DNA from: an uncultured Selenomonadales bacterium
GTDB taxonomy: Bacteria; Bacillota_C; Negativicutes; Selenomonadales; Selenomonadaceae
DNA: 8,218 nucleotides
NCBI GenBank assembly: GCA_937916025.1
Contig: CALGGX010000193.1
Span: 1-8,218 of the forward strand
Direction of reading: 5' to 3'
The translations under genes and the position numbers were made by a program. How positions within the stretch are numbered: position 1 is the first letter of the stretch; each line of letters opens with the position of its first letter. A model generated the notes under the pieces. It was given only the letters and a program-made list of their open reading frames with translations, was not told the origin of the DNA and searched no databases. Below, piece after piece: positions 1 to 6,172 of this stretch.

Positions 1-29
1 TCTTTCCCTACACGACGCTCTTCCGATCT
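1..29. other. Illumina TruSeq adapter contamination
   Basis: The first 29 bases match the 3' end of the Illumina TruSeq universal/read-1 adapter, ending in the diagnostic CTTCCGATCT. Genuine sequence starts at base 30. Read on the minus strand, the adapter extends the partial gene there in frame with residues RSEERRVGK, a well-known artefact peptide. This stretch should be trimmed, and no biology should be read from it. Confidence 0.98.
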
Positions 30-227
30 GGGGCTGTTTTTCGCGGGCTTGCCGACTTTGATCTCAACCTTGTCTCCGACTTTGTCATAGAGAATGATGT
101 TCGGAGCTTCCGCGCCGCCGCCGGATTGTTTGTTGAGTTTGATGTGCGTCATTTTTTTGTTGCGCCCGGAAATTTGCGCGGCTTTGATATTGCACGCGCC
201 GAAGTCTATGCCAACGTATGTTTTCAT
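30..227 (-). CDS. Second Hsp70/actin-like ATPase, N-terminal fragment
   Basis: This is the first 66 codons of a gene cut off by the contig edge; the reading frame is open up to the adapter. The protein starts MKTYVGIDFGACNIKAAQIS. The VGIDFG segment followed by a short polar turn is the phosphate-1 loop of the actin/Hsp70/StbA ATPase superfamily, and the later APNIILYD stretch sits where Hsp70 proteins have the IPSVI strand. The usual Thr-Thr after the loop Gly (IDLGTTNT in the complete Hsp70-like gene of this operon) is replaced by Ala-Cys, so this is a divergent member or not a classical chaperone. The ATG overlaps the stop of the 493-codon gene in an ATGA, with a GGAG seven bases upstream, which implies translational coupling. 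It could be an Hsp70-like protein or a ParM/MreB-type actin homologue; the fragment is too short to decide. Confidence 0.8.
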
Positions 228-1705
228 TTCGCATCTCCGATATATTTGCACACGACCATATTGCCGTCGCAAGTAATATGTTCAATCTCGCCGTCTTCAT
301 TAAGATAGTCAATGTTGTACGGAAGCCGCTCCACTTCGTCAATGAGATTGTCTTCGGATTTGTTCGTCGTGTTTTTGGAGATGATTGCCATGTGCTCGAT
401 ATCGGAGGGCTTCATGAATTTCTTGGGTTCGATCGGAATGGTGTAGACGCGGCAAGCGGCGAGATATGCGTTGAGTCGCGCCAACAATCCGGCGTAGAAT
501 TCCGGATTGTCTTTGCGCCCGCGATAAACGGCATTCATCAGCTGTTTGAGGAACGACTTCGACAGCACTTTGAAAAACGCCTCGGTGCATTCTTGCGAAA
601 GAATGTCTTCATCGAATTTGCCGCGATTGAATTTGTCGATGACTTTATTCAGCTCGTGTTTGTAGATATTGATGATGTCGACGAGCATCGCGCGCTTTTT
701 CGGATCGTAATTCTCGCGGGCGAGGAAGTCGGTGATATCGGAGAGATTGTCGGCGATTTTGAGTTGAGCCGCAACCTGATCCCGATCATTCGGCAAAAAG
801 ATCGCATCCGATTTTTTAATGTTGAAATCACGAATGTCGAGCAAGCCGCGCGGAGTTGTCGAAGTTTGCGGCGTCGGTTTTGGCGACGTTGTCGGTCGCG
901 GCGGAGTTGCCGGTTTCTGCGGCAGAGTTGTCGTTTGCGTCGGCGGCGTTGGCGGCATCGACGGTTGCGGCGGTTTCGGAGGAGTCGGTTGGATTGGTGA
1001 TTGGATTTTTTCTTGCAGTTCGTTGACATGCGAGCGCAATTCGTTTTGTTTCGACTGCAGGAAATTGAAGCCGTTGATCATCTGATTGATCGTGTTTTGA
1101 TGTTGGTTCAACCGATTTGCCAATGTCTGAATGTCGGACGATACATCGGAAATTGCGCCGTCGACGGGGCGTTGTTCGATTGCGTCGATGCGGTTCGACA
1201 ACCGTATCAGTTCATCGCGCGTATTGTTCAACGCATCGATGATGTTTTTGATCCGCGCGGCTGTTTCCGACATTCCCTGTTGCATTGAAAGAATTTCGTT
1301 TTTCAATTGCCGGTTGATCGTATCCGAATCGGTGCGTGAAGGGTAATTTCGGAGTGCGGAACCGATTTGCGCCGTATCGTTTTCGAGCGCGGCGAGTTTT
1401 TTCTCGATTGCTTTGATCTGCCCGTCGAGCTCGCCTTTTTTACTCGAGCTCTTCTTCAGCTCCGAAATTCGCTGCTCGGCACCGGTTTTGACAATGAAGA
1501 CGAAAATGCCGACCGCGACGATCAACGCCAGCAGTATCCAAAACTCCGGCGAACTGCCGAATGAATTTTCGGCGACAGTCCGAACGGCTTCATTCATTGA
1601 GCCGTCGGCGGCGGTTTGCGCAACTTCATTCATTGAACCGTCGGCGGCAGTCTGAACCGATTCATTCACTGAACCTTCGACAGCAGTTTGTGCGGTTTCA
1701 TTCAT
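224..1705 (-). CDS. Membrane-anchored coiled-coil protein with repeats and Pro-rich linker
   Basis: This 493-residue protein belongs to no family I recognise, but its architecture is clear. Residues 1-48 are four 12-residue repeats of the type MNEVAQTAADGS. Residues 55-72 (FWILLALIVAVGIFVFIV) form one transmembrane helix. Residues about 77-233 are polar, Leu/Ile-heptad-like and probably coiled coil. Residues about 235-286 are Pro/Thr-rich. Residues about 290-493 form a mostly helical domain ending in a DGEIEH beta-type motif. The segment after the helix is basic (K, R, KK, SKK) and the one before it acidic, so the positive-inside rule places the C-terminal domain in the cytoplasm. That C-terminal domain resembles the end of the upstream 265-residue protein, so the two are paralogues there. 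A GGGAG ten bases before the ATG supports the first start. The stop overlaps the next ATPase gene. An anchor or adaptor for the neighbouring Hsp70-like ATPases is a plausible inferred role. Confidence 0.9.
   Translation of the reverse strand: MNETAQTAVEGSVNESVQTAADGSMNEVAQTAADGSMNEAVRTVAENSFGSSPEFWILLALIVAVGIFVFIVKTGAEQRISELKKSSSKKGELDGQIKAIEKKLAALENDTAQIGSALRNYPSRTDSDTINRQLKNEILSMQQGMSETAARIKNIIDALNNTRDELIRLSNRIDAIEQRPVDGAISDVSSDIQTLANRLNQHQNTINQMINGFNFLQSKQNELRSHVNELQEKIQSPIQPTPPKPPQPSMPPTPPTQTTTLPQKPATPPRPTTSPKPTPQTSTTPRGLLDIRDFNIKKSDAIFLPNDRDQVAAQLKIADNLSDITDFLARENYDPKKRAMLVDIINIYKHELNKVIDKFNRGKFDEDILSQECTEAFFKVLSKSFLKQLMNAVYRGRKDNPEFYAGLLARLNAYLAACRVYTIPIEPKKFMKPSDIEHMAIISKNTTNKSEDNLIDEVERLPYNIDYLNEDGEIEHITCDGNMVVCKYIGDAK
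1562..1705 (-). repeat. Four tandem 36-base repeats (12 residues each)
   Basis: The first 48 codons of the 493-residue protein are four in-frame repeats: MNETAQTAVEGS, VNESVQTAADGS, MNEVAQTAADGS and MNEAVRTVAENS. Asn-Glu at positions 2-3, Thr at 7 and Ser at 12 are invariant. The two middle units are the most alike. Together they form an acidic segment before the transmembrane helix, predicted to lie outside the cytoplasm. Copy number may vary between strains by slippage. Confidence 0.93.
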
Positions 1706-1715
1706 TAAACATCAA

Positions 1716-1722
1716 CTCCCTC
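1716..1722 (-). promoter_or_regulatory. Ribosome binding site of the 493-codon gene
   Basis: On the minus strand this reads GAGGGAG, ten bases before the ATG ending at 1703. It overlaps the stop codon of the 265-codon gene. It decides for the first ATG over the repeated in-frame ATG codons later in the 12-residue repeats. Confidence 0.75.
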
Positions 1723-2518
1723 ATTTTTGTTTGTACCCGATGCATTGCCCGTCAATCCAATATTTTTCAATTTCGCCGTCATTGCCGTGATACTCGATGT
1801 AATACGGCAAGACGCTAATATCCGCAATCTTGTTGTCGAGTTGTGCACTCGGCGCGGGAGAGGTTCCCATCGGTTTCATGTGATGATCCGCCTTCGCAAA
1901 ATCGTCACCGATACTCAGCGCGAACTCCTTCAAACCGATTCGCTTGAAATACTGCATCACGCACTGCTCGATCGATCGGTAATACGTTCTGATGTTTGCG
2001 TCGACAGTTTTTCTGCCCGTGCGACAACTCTTAAGAATGGTATGGAAGCGTTTTTGTATCACCGACGCGAGCCGCTCGGCAAAGTCCAATGAAGTATCGC
2101 CGTCGATCGTTTCCGGGCGCGTAAAATTGTTGCGAATATCCTTTTTGTAATTCTCTATGATCTCCGAAAAACCACGGCTTTGTCTGTCGAATCTGCCTCG
2201 GAAGAAATTTTCCAACTCACTCACGTTTTCGATTTCCGCGCGGCAACGCATCCAATCAATCGGCGCGGCAATGTTGATGGGTTTGCCTTCTTTGATCGTC
2301 GGAGGCGGTTGAAACGTCGCCCGCGAAGGACTCGGTGAAGGACTCGGTCGCGGCGATTGCCGAATCGGTTGCGTCGGCGGAATAAATTCGAGCTTCATCG
2401 GATGCGGCGTCTCAATTTCGCCTCTCATTTTGCCTACAATGCCGAGCACTTCACCGTAATCGTTGCGCAATCGCTTCAGAAATTCGCGCGTTTCCTGCAA
2501 TGTTTTCACGGCATTCAC
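1721..2518 (-). CDS. Unknown protein paralogous to the C-terminus of the membrane-anchored partner
   Basis: This 265-residue protein is of unknown function. Residues 1-35 are a charged helical segment, and residues about 36-80 are a Pro/Ser-rich linker containing SPSPSPS. Residues about 85-265 form a mixed helical domain ending PYYIEYHGNDGEIEKYWIDG. That ending parallels the end of the membrane-anchored 493-residue protein (PYNIDYLNEDGEIEHITCDG), and the preceding helical stretches also align in order, so the two share a domain. No signal peptide or membrane segment is seen, so it is probably a soluble counterpart. The start is GTG, overlapping the Hsp70 gene's stop as GTGA. There is no convincing Shine-Dalgarno sequence, so translation probably depends on re-initiation after the Hsp70-like protein. 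That coupling and the shared domain suggest a partner of the Hsp70-like ATPase (inference). Confidence 0.88.
   Translation of the reverse strand: MNAVKTLQETREFLKRLRNDYGEVLGIVGKMRGEIETPHPMKLEFIPPTQPIRQSPRPSPSPSPSRATFQPPPTIKEGKPINIAAPIDWMRCRAEIENVSELENFFRGRFDRQSRGFSEIIENYKKDIRNNFTRPETIDGDTSLDFAERLASVIQKRFHTILKSCRTGRKTVDANIRTYYRSIEQCVMQYFKRIGLKEFALSIGDDFAKADHHMKPMGTSPAPSAQLDNKIADISVLPYYIEYHGNDGEIEKYWIDGQCIGYKQK
2325..2348 (-). repeat. 12-base tandem repeat in the Ser-Pro linker
   Basis: Two exact copies of a 12-base unit (plus strand gaaggactcggt) code for the Ser-Pro repeats in the linker of the 265-residue protein. This is a small slippage-prone tract, and the length change it would allow is in frame. 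Confidence 0.85.
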
Positions 2519-4089
2519 TCCAAATCGCTTTGTTTGTTGAATTTGATCTTGTTGCTCTCTTTGATCGTTTTGCCTCTGCCGTCTTTGAGCGCAACATAAA
2601 TGTCGAGACTGCCGTCGGTCTGCGCGGTAAATTCGACTTCGACATCGGTATCGTCCGCGCGGAGCCCCTGCGGCAAATTGTCGATGATCAGCGTATCAAT
2701 CTGCTCGATGCCCGTGTCGAGAATGCTTCGCGCGTTCGGATAATTTTTGATGTCGCGCTCGTAATAATCGATCTTGACGGTCGCCTGATTGTCGTGTTCA
2801 AGGCTGAATGTTCTTTTGCGAGTGCAGGGCAACGGCTCGTCCGCATTGATGATCATCTCAAATCGGGCGAAACTCAAATCCTTGCGCGCCGCAATGCCCA
2901 TCTGAACATTCGTGATCGCCTTCGAAGTGATGTTGTCTTTTTTTGCGAGCACCGCCGCGCCGCGCGAGATCAGAGTGTCGACATCATCGCAAAAGACGAC
3001 TTCATGATCCTGCAGACATTCCTCGAGACTCTCTTTGACGAGCGGAATGTTGGAACTGCCGCCCGCCAGCACGATCTGATCGATATTGTCGATGCCTTTC
3101 GACTTTGCCTCGGCAATCGTCCGCTTCGTGATCTCAACCGTTTCGTCAATGAACTCGCGAATGAACTCTTCCAATTCCGCGCGGGTGAATTGCACTTCAA
3201 ACAGCGTCAATTGCCCGTCCGGCAATATCAAATTGCAGAACTCGGTAACATCTTCTTCTTCCGACAGCCGCTCTTTGATGTTGTTCGCCATCGTGTCGAT
3301 TTCGCTCATGTTCAGCCGATAATCCGTCAGCGAAATGTTTTGCTCGTCTTCATCAAACTCTTCCTCGTCCGTCGGCATTGCCAAGCCGTGTTCGTCTTCA
3401 ATGCGCTCGAGGATCGCTTCGATAAGCCTTTCGGTAAGCGCATTGCCGCCGAGATTTTTATCGCCGCCGGTTGCAATCTCATCGAAACTGTTGCCCTTTC
3501 GCTGAATAATCGACACATCGAAAGTGCCGCCGCCGAAGTCATAGACAAGAATGACTGAATTCGGCTCGCCGCTGCCTTGCGAGTCTTCATAAGCGATTGC
3601 CGCCGCCGTGGGTTCCGCCGCAAGTTTAATCGTGTCAAGTCCGGCTTCGCGAGCCGCGCGGCGAGTCTCGCCTTTCTGTGTCGAGCTGAATTTCGCCGGA
3701 ACGGTAATGATCGCTTTTTCGATGACGCCGTCGACACTGCCGAATTCTTTTAAGAGTTTTGCTTCCAGGCCGCCGACGAGCTTGTTGAGAAACAGTTTGG
3801 CGATATCGCGCGAGCGGAGCGAAAATTTATCGCCGTTTTCGGCTGTGATATCATATTTCTCGGTATCGCCCATGCGCGTTTTGAAATTGCGAACGCCCGC
3901 CGACGGATTTTGTTGCAAAAACTTTCGCGCCTTGCTGCCGATGAAATACTCGCTCTTGCTTACGAAGTAAATCACCGACGGAATGATTGTCTCTTGATTG
4001 TAGCGCAACTGCCGCAATTTGCCGTCTTTGTTGACATACGAAATGACGGTGTTGGTCGTGCCGAGATCAATTCCAATCTCTTTGCCCAT
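2515..4089 (-). CDS. Hsp70-like ATPase lacking the C-terminal lid
   Basis: A 524-residue Hsp70-family protein. The nucleotide-binding domain spans about residues 1-385. It has phosphate-1 IDLGTTNT (7-14), VPAKF (130-134), EPTAAAIAY (159-167), phosphate-2 DFGGGTFDVS (184-193), GGDKNLGG (208-215) and the adenosine motif LAGGSSNIPLV (341-351). Lys70 lies where DnaK has its catalytic lysine. The ATPase site therefore looks intact. An acidic insert (DEEEFDEDEQ, about 241-250) is present. After residue 385 the hydrophobic interdomain linker of DnaK is not obvious. About 140 residues of beta-type sequence follow (QGLRADDTDVEVEF is typical of SBD-beta), with no helical lid; DnaK itself is around 640 residues. 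It is therefore not the housekeeping DnaK. A GGAGGG eight bases before the ATG supports the start. It sits downstream of spike and tube genes and overlaps its putative partner gene. A role in assembly or substrate loading is inferred. Confidence 0.95.
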   Translation of the reverse strand: MGKEIGIDLGTTNTVISYVNKDGKLRQLRYNQETIIPSVIYFVSKSEYFIGSKARKFLQQNPSAGVRNFKTRMGDTEKYDITAENGDKFSLRSRDIAKLFLNKLVGGLEAKLLKEFGSVDGVIEKAIITVPAKFSSTQKGETRRAAREAGLDTIKLAAEPTAAAIAYEDSQGSGEPNSVILVYDFGGGTFDVSIIQRKGNSFDEIATGGDKNLGGNALTERLIEAILERIEDEHGLAMPTDEEEFDEDEQNISLTDYRLNMSEIDTMANNIKERLSEEEDVTEFCNLILPDGQLTLFEVQFTRAELEEFIREFIDETVEITKRTIAEAKSKGIDNIDQIVLAGGSSNIPLVKESLEECLQDHEVVFCDDVDTLISRGAAVLAKKDNITSKAITNVQMGIAARKDLSFARFEMIINADEPLPCTRKRTFSLEHDNQATVKIDYYERDIKNYPNARSILDTGIEQIDTLIIDNLPQGLRADDTDVEVEFTAQTDGSLDIYVALKDGRGKTIKESNKIKFNKQSDLE

Positions 4090-4097
4090 TCCAAAAT

Positions 4098-4103
4098 CCC
4101 TCC
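4098..4103 (-). promoter_or_regulatory. Ribosome binding site of the Hsp70-like gene
   Basis: GGAGGG on the minus strand, eight bases before the ATG at 4089-4087, within the 15-base gap after the 214-codon gene. It is one of the strongest sites in the window and suggests independent high translation of the ATPase. Confidence 0.8.
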
Positions 4104-4104
4104 T

Positions 4105-4749
4105 TCAGTAAATGACAAATTCATCGAGCCGCATCGTCTCTCGAACTCCGATCAAACCGAAGCGGCTGTTCCAAAAAATTTCTGCCGTTGCATCCATGTC
4201 GAGCAGAAGCCGCATCAGCAATTCCATCAGTCGGCAATTGTGCTCGGTCTCCGGCGCGGGAATGCACAGCAGAAATTTCTCCTCAAATTCATGATAAAAA
4301 CTCTCCGTCGACGGAAAAAATTGTTCGACGGCATCAAAAAATATCGAGCGAAGTCCTTCCGCCGCCTCGTGACGTTGCAGGAAAATCAACAACAGCCGTT
4401 GCTCGGCGTCCGATAATGTCGAATACAACTCCGCCGCGCGCTTTCCGTAATGTTCCGCGCGGAGCTCGGCGTCAAGCGCGTGCTCGGCAAATGAAACCGC
4501 ATGCAATCCGCTCTTTCGATCGAGTTTTGCGAGATAATGCAGAAGGCAATTCTCGAATGCGCCGCGCGGATTTTCGTCCGCATCGCAATCACTCTCGAAC
4601 AGCGGCGAAAAAATGTCATGAAAACGCAACAGCGGATTGATGCCGATCCTTTTGCCGTCGACGGAGCCGATCTCCAAATACGGCGAGAGCGGTTTCGTAT
4701 CGAGATAAAACTCGTTGTCTTCGGCGTAATTCTGCCAAAGATAATTCAT
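4105..4749 (-). CDS. Unknown 214-residue protein in the injection-system operon
   Basis: I do not recognise the family. The protein begins MNYLWQNYAEDNEFYLD, has a segment PYLEIGSVDGKRIGINPLLR near residues 22-41, then a largely helical body rich in Leu, Glu and aromatic residues, and ends RETMRLDEFVIY. No signal peptide, membrane segment or catalytic motif is evident. The chosen ATG overlaps the stop of the 391-codon gene as ATGA; a frame extension six codons upstream has no support. The tight coupling with the 391-codon gene, between spike and Hsp70-like genes, suggests that the two products form a complex. By position they could be baseplate-type proteins like the TssF/TssG pair, but no TssG motif is recognisable, so this is only a hypothesis. 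Confidence 0.85.
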   Translation of the reverse strand: MNYLWQNYAEDNEFYLDTKPLSPYLEIGSVDGKRIGINPLLRFHDIFSPLFESDCDADENPRGAFENCLLHYLAKLDRKSGLHAVSFAEHALDAELRAEHYGKRAAELYSTLSDAEQRLLLIFLQRHEAAEGLRSIFFDAVEQFFPSTESFYHEFEEKFLLCIPAPETEHNCRLMELLMRLLLDMDATAEIFWNSRFGLIGVRETMRLDEFVIY

Positions 4750-5921
4750 GCGTCGACACCTGCCCAATTGAACTCCGGATAATTTTTTGACATGTAATTG
4801 ATGACGAAACTCGCGTAATCGGCTTTGAATTTCGATTGCCCGCCCGCAAACTCGATGCGGCAGAGCGGTTTGCGTTTGATTGCGCCGAGAAAACGCTCCT
4901 CATCCGGCGTGAAATACTCGTCTTCCCGACGATAGAGTTTAATGACATTGCCGCCTTCGGCTTCGCGATACGCGGCGGGAAACAGCCGCCCCGCCCGAGT
5001 TTCGTTGAAACACGCGAGAACATTTTCGACATCGCCTTTCGTCCGCAATCGCAATTTCCGATTTCGGCGAGGAAAATCATTGCAGAACGCGTCGCGCAAA
5101 TCCTCGACTTCATTAAACATGACGGTTTTGTACTCCCGATCTTTCAGCAATGCATTGAAGCCAAGCACGACGGTTTTCGAGTCTTCATCGACGAGACGAT
5201 ACACGTCGTCACACGGCTGATTCGGCAGAACAAACGCCTTCGCCTCGCTGTCGAAACGAAAATCATACTCGTATCGAATGAGTTTGTCGTCGGCACCCGT
5301 CATCGGATCGCGATTGTAAGTCGCGCTCGCAATCGACAAATTCCAAGCAAGCTCGTGATCGACGATGAGTTTGTCGTTTCTGAACTCGACGGCGGCAGCG
5401 CGTTTCAATTCATCTTTGCCGAGCTCCGGCGCGATGATGTCGACGGCTTTTCGAGCATACGGCGAATAGATCACCGGACGTTTGATGTTGTAAAGCGCGG
5501 CGATGTCAAAGAGAATTTTTTCATGTCGGACGAAGCGCGAATGTCTTTGCAGACGATAAGAAAATTCCTTCCGCTCGCCGTCGCGATCGGTGATAATGCC
5601 GGTGTAAGTTTCGGCGCAGAGATTTGTGATATCGTCATACGCCGCGTCGAGGAAAAATGCCGTGCCCGTATCGATTGTCGTCAAGCCGCGCATTGCTTCA
5701 GAATTTCCGCGCGGAACGAGCTTGACGATCACATCAAAATCCCGCTCCCAATCGACGGCGCGAGTTTCCAAGTCGATTCGTTTCGACAGCTCCGACAAAA
5801 ATTCTGTTTGATGCCGCGCCAATCGGGAGAAGATTTTTTCCATCATCTGACGCTCCCCGTCGTCATTTCGATACGAACGCGCAATTATATCTTTCAATTG
5901 CCGCTCGAGATTTTGCTCCAT
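4746..5921 (-). CDS. Unknown 391-residue protein downstream of the VgrG-like spike
   Basis: The family is not recognised. The first roughly 60 residues are charged and helical (MEQNLERQLKDIIARSY), followed by a long mixed alpha/beta body. Notable segments are RGLTTIDTGTAFFLDAAYDD around residues 78-97, AALYNIKRPVIYSPYARKAV, and a C-terminal INYMSKNYPEFNWAGVDA. No membrane helix, signal peptide or nuclease/protease signature stands out. The start is supported by GGGAGG eight bases before the ATG. Its stop overlaps the next gene's ATG. Codons 26-38 (MMEKIFSRLARHQ) are duplicated exactly just upstream in a chimeric ORF. From position, a baseplate, adaptor or spike-associated structural part is possible, but nothing in the sequence proves it. 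An effector is less likely because the product is intracellular-looking and coupled to the downstream genes. Confidence 0.88.
   Translation of the reverse strand: MEQNLERQLKDIIARSYRNDDGERQMMEKIFSRLARHQTEFLSELSKRIDLETRAVDWERDFDVIVKLVPRGNSEAMRGLTTIDTGTAFFLDAAYDDITNLCAETYTGIITDRDGERKEFSYRLQRHSRFVRHEKILFDIAALYNIKRPVIYSPYARKAVDIIAPELGKDELKRAAAVEFRNDKLIVDHELAWNLSIASATYNRDPMTGADDKLIRYEYDFRFDSEAKAFVLPNQPCDDVYRLVDEDSKTVVLGFNALLKDREYKTVMFNEVEDLRDAFCNDFPRRNRKLRLRTKGDVENVLACFNETRAGRLFPAAYREAEGGNVIKLYRREDEYFTPDEERFLGAIKRKPLCRIEFAGGQSKFKADYASFVINYMSKNYPEFNWAGVDA
5807..5846 (-). repeat. Source copy of the 40-base repeat (391-codon gene, codons 26-38)
   Basis: This 40-base stretch occurs again, without mismatch, at 6028-6067. 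Here it is inside the 391-codon gene and codes for MMEKIFSRLARHQ. Identity stops abruptly on both sides, which marks recombination breakpoints. Confidence 0.97.
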
Positions 5922-6026
5922 TGCTCCGCCTCCCGTTAACTCATTTCGATCTTGCTGCCGGAGATTTTGATTTTACCGCTCGCCGACAGCTCGAGCTTGC
6001 CTTTGCTGCCGACAGTCAATTCGCCG
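5919..6026 (-). repeat. 108-base duplicated copy of the VgrG gene's 3' end and start region
   Basis: This segment matches 6065-6172 at an offset of 146 bases, with four mismatches (5925, 5945, 5971, 5995). It carries the last codons of the VgrG-like gene from GELTV to the stop, then the GGGAGG site and the ATG now used by the 391-codon gene. Two mismatches change residues (Phe to Leu, Val to Ile), one is silent and one lies between ribosome binding site and start. Confidence 0.95.
5929..5934 (-). promoter_or_regulatory. Ribosome binding site of the 391-codon gene
   Basis: GGGAGG on the minus strand, seven to eight bases before the ATG at 5921-5919. It is a duplicate of the site at 6075-6080. 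Confidence 0.8.
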
Positions 6027-6067
6027 ATTTGATGCCGCGCCAATCGGGAGAAGATTTTTTCCATCAT
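5936..6067 (-). CDS. 43-codon chimeric ORF made by local duplication
   Basis: The ORF begins ATG ATG and codes for MMEKIFSRLARHQ, identical to residues 26-38 of the 391-residue protein. It then has one junction Ile, and then GELTVGSKGKLELSASGK and onward to SKIEMS, the last 29 residues of the VgrG-like protein with two substitutions. The reading frame of both parents is kept across the junction, and a single unmatched base (6027) lies at the join. It has a copied GGGAGG site, so it may be translated. The likely origin is a tandem duplication joining codon 38 of the 391-codon gene to codon 429 of the spike gene, followed by loss of codons 1-25 between two ATG codons. It may be a non-functional remnant, a tiny spike-tip-like beta peptide, or an assembly artefact. 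Confidence 0.7.
   Translation of the reverse strand: MMEKIFSRLARHQIGELTVGSKGKLELSASGKIKISGSKIEMS
6028..6067 (-). repeat. Duplicate copy of the 40-base repeat
   Basis: An exact copy of 5807-5846, placed here directly behind a ribosome binding site so that internal codon 26 of the 391-codon gene becomes a start codon. It forms the first 13 codons of the chimeric ORF. Confidence 0.97.
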
Positions 6068-6172
6068 TGCCCCGCCTCCCGTTAACTCATCTCGATCTTG
6101 CTGCCGGAGATTTTGACTTTACCGCTCGCCGACAGCTCGAACTTGCCTTTGCTGCCGACAGTCAATTCGCCG
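6065..6172 (-). repeat. Source copy of the 108-base repeat (VgrG 3' end)
   Basis: This is the original position of the segment repeated at 5919-6026. It covers the last 29 codons of the VgrG-like gene, its stop, the following GGGAGG and an ATG. Confidence 0.95.
6075..6080 (-). promoter_or_regulatory. Ribosome binding site of the chimeric ORF
   Basis: GGGAGG on the minus strand, seven to eight bases before the ATG at 6067-6065. Probably this was the original site of the 391-codon gene before the duplication. Confidence 0.75.

Noticed and set aside
218..1000. Long plus-strand ORF ending in an Arg-rich tail
   Set aside because: It is antisense to the 493-codon gene. The Arg-rich part is the complement of the Pro/Thr-rich linker, and there is no ribosome binding site or recognisable domain.
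1562..1705. 36-base repeats considered as a CRISPR array
   Set aside because: The repeats are contiguous with no spacers, are imperfect, and code in frame for 12-residue protein repeats.
2500..3558. Plus-strand ORF of about 350 codons
   Set aside because: Entirely antisense to the Hsp70-like gene, whose motifs are unambiguous. Long antisense frames are expected with this codon use.
4836..5939. Plus-strand ORF of about 370 codons
   Set aside because: Antisense to the 391-codon gene. The minus-strand frame has a strong ribosome binding site and operon coupling; this one has neither.
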